Below, one piece after another: positions 59,158 through 64,000 of a stretch of 64,000 nt of DNA (the stretch's first letter is position 1; each line of letters begins with the position of its first letter). The DNA lies in NCBI GenBank assembly GCA_016806645.1, contig JACSYO010002159.1, positions 4,731,501 to 4,795,500 of the forward strand. Reading direction: 5' to 3'. Origin of the DNA: Ophiodon elongatus (taxonomy: Eukaryota; Chordata; Actinopteri; Perciformes; Hexagrammidae). A program made the translations under genes and the position numbers. The notes beneath the pieces are model-generated. The model ran no database searches and was not told the DNA's origin. It saw only the letters and a program-made list of their open reading frames with translations.

Positions 59158-59451
59158 TGTCTGTCTGAGGGAGAATGAGAGGCTCAAAAAGACAGACACT
59201 GACAGACGGAGAGAAAAGTGAGAAAAATAAAGGCAAAGGGGAGAAAATGAATGATAGGGACGCGAGGACTCGACAGCAGGAGGACAGCAGGCAGACAGCG
59301 AGTGCGCAGTGGAGACTGATTAAAGAGGACAGGAGACAGAAAGAGAACCAGCAAGAGAGACCAACAGCAAGTGCGAAAGACAGTCTTACCTGATCTCTTG
59401 TTGTCTGTAGAATTGTAGAGTTCGCTGTAGAGCCTCCTGAACGGTCTGTGT
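31572..59451 (-). CDS. gucy1a2: gucy1a2, soluble guanylate cyclase alpha-2 subunit, 5'-partial (8 exons, 702 codons seen)
   Basis: Eight exons (59390-59451, 57888-58012, 54908-55824, 42131-42343, 40607-40879, 38457-38600, 31914-32068, 31572-31791) splice in frame to 702 codons and a stop; human GUCY1A2 has 732 residues. Residues counted from the first seen: H-NOX-like N-terminal domain (to about 185, with FGEEFFGLCFEENERVLRAVGG and LQDFFNGFDAILEHI), PAS-like region (about 280-400), a coiled-coil (about 425-460) and the class III cyclase domain (about 480-640). Metal-binding Asp492 (LFSDIVGFT) and Asp536 (TIGDAY) are 44 apart, as in alpha-1. The C-terminus FLRETSL is the alpha-2-specific tail reported to bind PSD-95 PDZ domains. 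With a heme-bearing beta subunit it converts GTP to cGMP in response to nitric oxide. Exon 1 lies right of the window. Two fish-side insertions occur in the large exon. Confidence 0.97.
31914..32068 (-). CDS. gucy1a2: gucy1a2 coding exon 8, catalytic domain
   Basis: A 155-bp exon with acceptor CTCTCTCAG and donor CCA|GTAAGT. It encodes LRIGIHTGSVLAGVVGVKMP, then RYCLFGNNVTLASKFESGS and ends INVSPTTY plus a split Gln. It ends in phase 2, completed by the first base of the last exon. Confidence 0.96.
32360..32480. repeat. Degraded ATTAATCGATT-type dispersed repeat
   Basis: GAAATGATTAGTTGATTAAC and GATAATCAATTAATCATTTG followed by TTGCTAAACATTCACTGATTCC resemble the start of the element at 52148-52510. 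Similarity is partial. Confidence 0.45.
32881..32930 (+). repeat. (AC)25 microsatellite
   Basis: A pure CA array in a gucy1a2 intron. Confidence 0.95.
33167..33244 (+). repeat. (AG)39 microsatellite
   Basis: A pure AG array of about 78 bp; the gucy1a2 transcript would carry it as a CU tract. Confidence 0.96.
33345..33399 (+). repeat. (AC)27 microsatellite
   Basis: A CA array about 100 bp after the AG array. Confidence 0.95.
35165..35250 (-). mobile_element. tRNA-derived SINE fragment, copy 2
   Basis: Read on the minus strand from 35250 it contains GGACAGCGGGTAGAGCGGGT and then CGTCCTTTACTCACAAGGTT, with a degraded B-box-like GGTGGTCAAATTTC. It shares GGTAGAGCGGGTCG with the fragment at 24.9 kb. 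Confidence 0.6.
38457..38600 (-). CDS. gucy1a2: gucy1a2 coding exon 7, catalytic domain
   Basis: A 48-codon exon beginning IETIGDAYCVAGGL, which carries the second metal-binding Asp, and ending LSEEVLTPDGKPIK with donor AAG|GTGAGT. The first residue is Ile where most family members have Val, a conservative change. Confidence 0.97.
40080..40266 (-). repeat. GGTTAG-rich dispersed repeat, copy C (inverted, shorter)
   Basis: On the minus strand it begins GGGGACATAAATCTGATC and runs through GGTTAAGGTTAGGG-like units to a GTCCCCAAAGGTCATGAAAAC end, the same order as copies A and B. It lacks the CTCGCCTTCC segment. Confidence 0.75.
40607..40879 (-). CDS. gucy1a2: gucy1a2 coding exon 6, start of catalytic domain
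   Basis: A 91-codon phase 0/0 exon. It encodes the ATLEKTHQALEEEKRRTVDL helix, then LLYSIFPGDVAQKLWQGQ, and then FDDVTMLFSDIVGFTAV, whose Asp is the first metal ligand of the cyclase. It ends LNELYTRFDYQCGILDVYK. The acceptor is TCTCTCAG and the donor AAG|GTCAGT. Confidence 0.97.
42131..42343 (-). CDS. gucy1a2: gucy1a2 coding exon 5, PAS end and coiled-coil
   Basis: A 71-codon phase 0/0 exon running from VMELKGQMIHVPES through FLGSPRVDKLEELMGRGLHL to QAKAQDGLKKRMDKLK. It is nearly identical to the vertebrate alpha-2 sequence over this signalling-helix region. Donor AAG|GTAGAG, acceptor TCTGCCAG. Confidence 0.97.
43721..43746 (+). repeat. (CA)13 microsatellite
   Basis: A short CA array preceded at 43559-43580 by a CT array. 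Confidence 0.9.
46210..46306 (+). repeat. Interrupted (CA)n microsatellite
   Basis: A CA array with ACGCACGC and CACGCACACG interruptions, leading directly into the 42-bp repeat. Confidence 0.95.
46308..46349 (+). repeat. Dispersed 42-bp repeat, copy 2
   Basis: Base-for-base identical to 17733-17774 and in the same orientation relative to its CA array. Similarity ends on the 3' side after GTGGGA. Confidence 0.85.
47345..47400. repeat. ATCGGTATCGG-type dispersed repeat fragment
   Basis: GCCCGATATCCGATATCGGT followed by ATCTGATCGATGCATTCC. It shares GCCCGAT and TATCGGTATC words with the fragment at about 62284-62350. Probably remnants of one teleost repeat family; the family name is not assigned. 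Confidence 0.5.
48640..48985. repeat. Probable dispersed repeat with internal (TA)24 array
   Basis: The segment GCACTTCTACCGGTGACTGT then TTGTGACATCACAACC, and the end ATATGGGACCTTTAAGG, resemble a common teleost repeat. A pure TA array at 48868-48915 sits inside. Only one copy is in this window, so the call rests on memory. Confidence 0.4.
48868..48915 (+). repeat. (TA)24 microsatellite
   Basis: A pure TA array in the largest gucy1a2 intron. Confidence 0.96.
50475..51830 (+). repeat. 1.35-kb GTAT/GTATT tandem array
   Basis: A continuous array of the tetranucleotide GTAT mixed with the pentanucleotide TGTAT, with rare variants (TTTGTAT, GGTAT, TTATG). Because the units lack stop codons in several frames, open frames of over 450 codons appear; they are artefacts. 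The right third contains repeated TGTATTGTTATG words that suggest longer units. Confidence 0.97.
52148..52510. mobile_element. MITE-like element with short inverted ends
   Basis: Starts GAGCTGCAGTGATTAGTCAA and ends TAATTGTTAGTCGCAGCCC, whose reverse complement begins GGGCTGCGACTAACAATTA. The ends are imperfect inverted repeats. Internal words match the degraded copy at 8.3-8.6 kb. No coding capacity; hAT-type ancestry is a guess. Confidence 0.65.
53465..53662. mobile_element. MITE candidate flanked by 11-bp direct repeat
   Basis: CTTAAGACGTA occurs at 53454-53464 and again at 53663-53673, bracketing a 198-bp segment. Inside, TCCACACTACG (53511-53521) is matched by its reverse complement at 53646-53656. 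Target-site duplication plus internal inverted repeat suggests a non-autonomous DNA transposon. Confidence 0.65.
54908..55824 (-). CDS. gucy1a2: gucy1a2 coding exon 4, H-NOX and PAS-like domain with insertions
   Basis: This 917-bp exon has acceptor CTCACAG and donor AAG|GTAAAG. It covers VPFCELREHFGEEFF, the ERVLRAVGGNLQDFFNGFDA helix, the SPSFQCKDL loop, and later TFCRAFPFHLVLGP, LQLGEGLRKQ and DCFEIVSPK of the PAS-like region. Against the human protein it carries a charged insertion of roughly 20 residues after CKDL and a Pro/Ser/Thr-rich insertion of roughly 35 residues after the VEVEEV segment. No internal GT-AG pair cleanly removes either insertion, so they appear to be translated. Confidence 0.95.
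55313..55332 (+). repeat. G-quadruplex motif inside gucy1a2 exon 4 (template strand)
   Basis: Four G-runs, GGG-A-GGGG-AC-GGGG-AC-GGGG, lie on the plus strand within a coding exon of the minus-strand gene. The coding strand reads as a C-rich (GTCCCC) repeat that encodes part of the Pro/Ser-rich insertion. Confidence 0.8.
55825..57887 (-). other. gucy1a2 intron (2.1 kb)
   Basis: AT-rich. No exon or RNA gene is seen apart from the LINE-like fragment at 57.2-57.5 kb. Confidence 0.75.
57185..57500 (+). mobile_element. Decayed non-LTR retrotransposon (LINE) 3' fragment
   Basis: Plus-strand text such as TCAATTGAGGTGGTTTGGGC, CTTCCTGGACGCCTCCCTGT and AGGAACACCTCGGGAAGAGC matches the end of a LINE reverse-transcriptase ORF common in fish (protein words QLRWFGH and PGRLPVD). 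Frameshifts and stops interrupt it. The family within non-LTR elements is not assigned. Confidence 0.6.
57888..58012 (-). CDS. gucy1a2: gucy1a2 coding exon 3, H-NOX
   Basis: A 125-bp exon that completes the Arg codon and ends in phase 1 (CTGG|GTGAGT). It encodes CQEVGDEERQKERREEKCPF, then a SEEDVLQILQYMATIL helix that corresponds to the human EIEDVSGILQCTANILG segment. The charged 5' half is more divergent. Confidence 0.88.
58013..59389 (-). other. gucy1a2 intron (1.4 kb)
   Basis: Contains a SINE-like tRNA-related fragment around 58600-58680 (minus-strand words GCCTGTGACCAGAGGGTTTC) and a (TG)n array at 59085-59156. No exon. Confidence 0.6.
59085..59156 (+). repeat. (TG)36 microsatellite
   Basis: A TG array in gucy1a2 intron sequence; it would be a CA tract in the transcript. 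Confidence 0.96.
59390..59451 (-). CDS. gucy1a2: gucy1a2 coding exon 2 (first seen), H-NOX start
   Basis: A 62-bp exon, acceptor CTTCTTGCAG and donor AG|GTAAG, phase 0 to 2. It encodes TQTVQEALQRTLQFYRQQEI plus a split Arg, matching the human TIQQTLKRTLQYYEHQ segment. The preceding N-terminal exon was not found up to position 64000. Confidence 0.88.
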
Positions 59452-60203
59452 CTGCAAGAAGAAGAAGTAAATGTGTATTTGTGTGTCCATTTTTGCAGGC
59501 AATAAAGAGACAATACTGCACATATTCACTAATTCCCAATAAAGTCATTGGAATGTATTACACACACACACATTGGTGGCTTCCTTTCTTGGTGTTATAA
59601 GGTCGCATTATATCAGTGTTCAACGCTTTATAAGAAAATGTATTTGGTTATGGATCCATAATTGGAAAGCATGACACACAGTCACACCCAGACTTCATGC
59701 ACACCTGGACCATCTGAGCGGACCAAAAACCCTGTCAACGTATCATCTGAAGTGTTACCTGCAGCTAAGACACATTCAAATTGAATAGGTCTTTTTCAGA
59801 GGAGACATTATGACATGTCATAGCAGGAAGAGCACAAGTGTAAATAATCAAATGAATGATGGCTGGTTTCCATGTAGCTGCTTTAGTTTCAGGATCTTGG
59901 TATTGGGCATGCTGGCTCACAGGCTCACTGTCACAGCTTACGGAATAAACACTTGAATAGAACAGAGCCATCATTATTGTCATTAGTAACACCTGTGCTT
60001 GGCGAAAATGTATTTTATTATTATTATATTTTTCATATTAATTTAATATTATTTGGCTGAGGCTGAGTAGCTTCCACAACGTAATAGCTGAGGAAAACTA
60101 TGATTACTGTCATCAATTTCATTTTACATTTGTGAAAGTCATTTAGACAAGTTCTAATAGCCTAGCGTCCGTGGAAAAAAAATAATTTACCCCTATCAAA
60201 CCC

Positions 60204-60392
<189 letters not shown>

Positions 60393-60560
60393 AGCTGGCC
60401 TATTTTCCGTAACTGACAGCCTAAGCTAGAGGAGGCGGGTCCAATGTGATTATCTGTGATACGGCTCAAACGCAAGGCTGTAGTGACAATACTAGAACAC
60501 AGTGTGCCAGCTGGAGAGGTCATCCTGAGGCCTCCGGACAGATACAGGAGTGATTTTGTG

Positions 60561-60578
60561 AGTGTGTGTGTGCGTGTG

Positions 60579-60610
<32 letters not shown>

Positions 60611-60611
60611 T
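60561..60611 (+). repeat. (TG)n/(CGTG)n compound microsatellite
   Basis: TG units pass into about eight CGTG tetranucleotides. Confidence 0.93.
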
Positions 60612-62283
60612 ATCAAGAGACAGAGAGGGAGAGGTTGCAGAGACAATGTGTGTGCAGTCAGAGAAAAAAATCTACATATTAGTCAGCAGGTGTTTTAAAA
60701 GGTGAATATAGTTATTTAACTATCAGGTTAAGAATTGTACATCATATTGTAGCTAACCAACTGGTATTACAAAAGTCTGGAGCTTCTATTCTCAGTGCTG
60801 ACTCGTTTTTCTTCACATTGTGTTTATGTCCTTTTTTTTTTTTTACTATTAGCTACAGTGAGCCATACATCAACTTAACAACCATGGGAGCAAGGTGGGC
60901 ACTGATGGCTATAAAAATACCCAGTGGGCCATATTTTCACGATTTCTACTTGTGAGGAGAAACTCCCTGTCACCTCTCTATTGCATGTGTCGGACAGAAA
61001 TGGTATCTTCTCAATCTCCTCTCACTGCGTCCTTCGTTCAGCTACTCATTTACCACAGAACATGCACGTTACAGTGGAGGCACACAATATTCCTACAACA
61101 TGACCAAACACACAAGCACTAACTGTTATCAGCCACACATGTGCAAACATACTGGACACATACATCCTCATTAGTCCACATTGTTGCAATCCCTGGCATG
61201 TTTACTGTACACACAATTCTGTGTCTCATCACACATTAATCTCACTCACAAACCTGCTTCAACAGTTCGTAGATTGCCTGCTTGTCAAAAACACACTACA
61301 ATATCTAGCCTACACTGAGAAGATTCAATGAGCAAAATATATACATAATGTGGTCAAACAGAATTATTATTATATTATAATAATATTATAAATGGAACGC
61401 TTTCATGTAGCTGAATAAATATTTTAAAATAGTAATCATTCAACTTTATTTCTTCAGGCACATGAGTCCATATCAAAAACGTCTGTAATCATGACAATGA
61501 TGATCGTGTGTAGACAGGAGAAATGGCATGTAAGGTAAGATTAGGAAAAAAACAAAATGTTCCATTAAACGAAAGTGGCCAAGTAAATTTCAGTTTGAGA
61601 GTTTAAACTCAAACTTTCTCTCTCTTTAAAGACATTTTCTCCTCTCCTCCTTCTCCTTCCCCCTGTGATCTTTAACCAAACCACTCTGTCTCATTTGTTT
61701 GCTCTGTTTCTTTACCTTGGGAGGGGAGCAGTATTTCGCCAATACTCGCTCCATTCCACTTGCTCTGTTGCTCTGCATTGCCTTCTTTGCCAAAGACGTT
61801 CAGTCACACTCTTCCCGACTGTATGTGAACCTGCCTTTCCTGTCTGTCTGTGTGACTGATTCCTTCCCCATCTTCCAAACTCCCAATAGCATGAACCGGT
61901 GTGGTCTCTGGTCACAGCGCAGTGGGTTACTGGTGCTTCAGCACAGTTTGAAAGCTGCCCCCACTACTAAAGAAAATAGAAACTCATACACCAGATGAGA
62001 CCCCACAAGGTCCCCAGCATGAGACGCATACCAGTGTGTTAAAAAACAAAAAAGTGAAACAGGTCATATTTCCCTCTATTATATCTATTTTACATTGCTG
62101 GGAAAACATTTCCTTCAAACAACTGTTTTTATTCAAGTTTCTTGCCAAAACTACATTTGTGCAAGATTACATTTGAACATATCATGATACCGTTATAATT
62201 AACCGTTGCCTAAAATAAATATGAATTAAAGTTATGAATAAAAAATGTTATCAAACGGAGCTCAAATAGACTTGCATGCTCGC

Positions 62284-62355
62284 TAATGCCCGATCCAGTA
62301 TTTTAGACTGTGTCGGAGGCATTTCAGATACTGGTATCGGTATCGGAACAAATCA
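62284..62355. repeat. ATCGGTATCGG-type dispersed repeat fragment, second copy
   Basis: AATGCCCGATCCAGTATTTT and later GATACTGGTATCGGTATCGG; partial match to 47345-47400. Confidence 0.5.
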
Positions 62356-63263
62356 AATGCAAAATATTTGGTTCCCTGCAAAACGTTAGAATGCACTTAC
62401 TGTTCTGTAAATCACTTTGAACAAATGTGTCGGCCAGATGAATGTAATATAATGCAAAAGAGATGCACAACCTAAACATTTAGGCGTGCTATTTGTCACT
62501 CAAATGTTGGAACTGTGCTTTGTGCAGCAGTTGCTCAGAAACGTTAGTGAGGTTTCTTCTTTTATACTTCGAAGAAGCATAATTCCAGTTTAATTATTGA
62601 AGTGAATTCTGGCCACTTCAGGACACAATTATGTATTTTTAAAATCAATGACAAGGAAAACAATGAGCCTTACTCACAAGCCCCTTAGTCATGTACCTCT
62701 ATAAATTCTACTGTAGTTTTTATTATATTCCAAAAACAACCTTGGTACTTGTCTCAGCTTTAATAAATGAAGGCAAAATATAAAACAAATAATAAAATCT
62801 TGAGATTTTCATAAAAAATCAATTTGATTTATAAACAAACAAGCAGAGTTATTTCAAAACTTGTAAATCACGAAGTGTCTTTCGTCAATTCAAAATGCAA
62901 TTGCGATGAAGGGGACATTTTTATATTATCACTAGTTTGTGCAGACAATCTAAATATTTTACAATCATTTTTGTTGTATTGATTGTTTTAGTTATAGTGT
63001 GTTGCTCATGTCACATTCAATAATCTCTACTGGTATGTTGTTTTCAAAAAAGAAAATGGCCATGAGAGTTATAAATGAATACTCTCCTCTGGAAGGAATA
63101 AAATCCCTGGAGGGTGTAAAGATCAACACTTTCCTTTCCCAAATGTTAAGAAACTAGCCCCAGAAAGTATACAAAGAACAGAAACAGGCTGATCACAGCA
63201 AACAGCCAACTTCAACATGTAGATTCATACAAAGCGGAGAGGATGATGCTTTACCCATCTTGT

Positions 63264-63540
63264 CGGGACATAAATCTGATTACACTGTCACAATGCGGGG
63301 ACTCGCCTTCCGACTGGAATACAAAAATTAGGACAAAATGCACATCTCCAGAACGTAAATCCTTATACATTTTAGGGTAAAGACTTGGTTTATGGTTAGT
63401 GTCGGGTTAGGGTTAGGTTTTGGTTTAGGTTAAGGTTAAAGTTAGAGTTAGGGTTACAATTAGGGTGGGAGCAGTTATGGTTCGGGTTAGGGTCTCCAGG
63501 AAATTAATGAAATGGCCCCAAAAGTCAGGAAAACACAACT
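63264..63540 (+). repeat. GGTTAG-rich dispersed repeat, copy B
   Basis: Same word order as 21072-21340: GGGACATAAATCTG, GGGGACTCGCCTTCC, AGGGTAAAGACTTGG, a run of GGTTAG variants, TCTCCAGGAAATTAATG and CCCCAAAAGTCAGGAAAAC. Confidence 0.85.
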
Positions 63541-63660
63541 GTGGGTGTGCGTGTCGTTGCTTCTGGGTCAGTGTGGTCAGGGTGAAGACAACCACAGAGA
63601 GCTTGCTCTGTTCTCTCTGTCACGGTCCATTGCAGTCAACAACAGACACTGCACGCAGCC

Positions 63661-63713
63661 ACAGTGTGAGTGTGAGTGTGCGTGTGCGTGTGCGTGTGCG
63701 TGTGCGTGTGTTC
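63661..63713 (+). repeat. (GTGTGC)n microsatellite
   Basis: Hexanucleotide units GTGTGC/GTGTGA follow dispersed repeat copy B. Confidence 0.9.
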
Positions 63714-63905
63714 GTGAGAGAGAATAAACAGTGTGCCTTTTTCTTGGTAAGTGAGTGAGCGAGTGAATATATACTGTATGTCTATTAGCTAATTTGCTAG
63801 TGTGTGTTTCTACTTACTTGTCATTGTTTTCTTTTAATGCACCATCTCTGTAAATGTATTTAAATAATGGATAGAGAGTTTAAGCTGCTCTGTCAGAGTC
63901 CAGCC

Positions 63906-63907
<2 letters not shown>

Positions 63908-63943
<36 letters not shown>
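63908..63943 (+). repeat. (AC)18 microsatellite
   Basis: A pure CA array close to the right edge. Confidence 0.95.
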
Positions 63944-63946
<3 letters not shown>

Positions 63947-64000
63947 CACATAAACACCCACCAGACACTGGAAAAAGACCTTGGACATTTACCCTTTCCC

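Noticed and set aside
63400..63500. Interstitial telomere-like GGTTAG repeats
   Set aside because: Units are degenerate and embedded in a dispersed repeat present in three copies, so this is not a telomere or fusion point.

Overview
The window is vertebrate nuclear DNA, almost certainly from a ray-finned (teleost) fish. It has split genes with GT-AG introns, roughly 2 to 5% coding sequence, many long (CA)n/(TG)n arrays, and several interspersed repeats of the kinds common in teleosts. Three protein-coding genes can be read exon by exon, and their order and orientation match a block of human chromosome 11q22 (MSANTD4 - KBTBD3 - AASDHPPT - GUCY1A2). KBTBD3 is not seen here in its expected interval.

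Layout. (1) 181-1465, minus strand: three coding exons of msantd4, a Myb/SANT-domain protein. The gene runs off the left edge, and its initiator codon is not in the conserved first exon. (2) About 3380-3450: a GC-rich segment with CCAAT, CRE and ETS motifs between the divergent msantd4 and aasdhppt genes, a likely shared promoter. (3) 3679-10690, plus strand: a complete seven-exon aasdhppt gene (300 codons), the Sfp-type 4'-phosphopantetheinyl transferase. (4) 10691-31571: about 21 kb of gene-free DNA between two convergent genes, holding microsatellites and decayed repeats. (5) 31572-59451, minus strand: eight coding exons of gucy1a2, the alpha-2 subunit of nitric-oxide-sensitive guanylate cyclase (702 codons plus stop). 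They run from just inside the N-terminal region to the natural C-terminus; exon 1 must lie to the right. (6) 59452-64000: the first gucy1a2 intron seen, mostly microsatellites and a (GGTTAG)-rich dispersed repeat.

The genes are not a functional operon. aasdhppt activates acyl-carrier and related proteins with the CoA-derived prosthetic group. gucy1a2 makes cGMP with a beta subunit. msantd4 is a putative DNA-binding protein of unclear function.

No new enzymatic or defence system was found. The observations most worth checking are: a (TG)22 tract that forms the acceptor region of the skippable 60-nt aasdhppt exon 6; a Pro/Ser/Thr-rich insertion in gucy1a2 underlain by a G-quadruplex motif; the missing msantd4 initiator; the absent kbtbd3; a 1.35-kb GTAT/GTATT array with higher-order structure; and several MITE/SINE copies with visible ends. 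Gene identities rest on recalled family sequences and on exon joins that keep frame, not on a database search.
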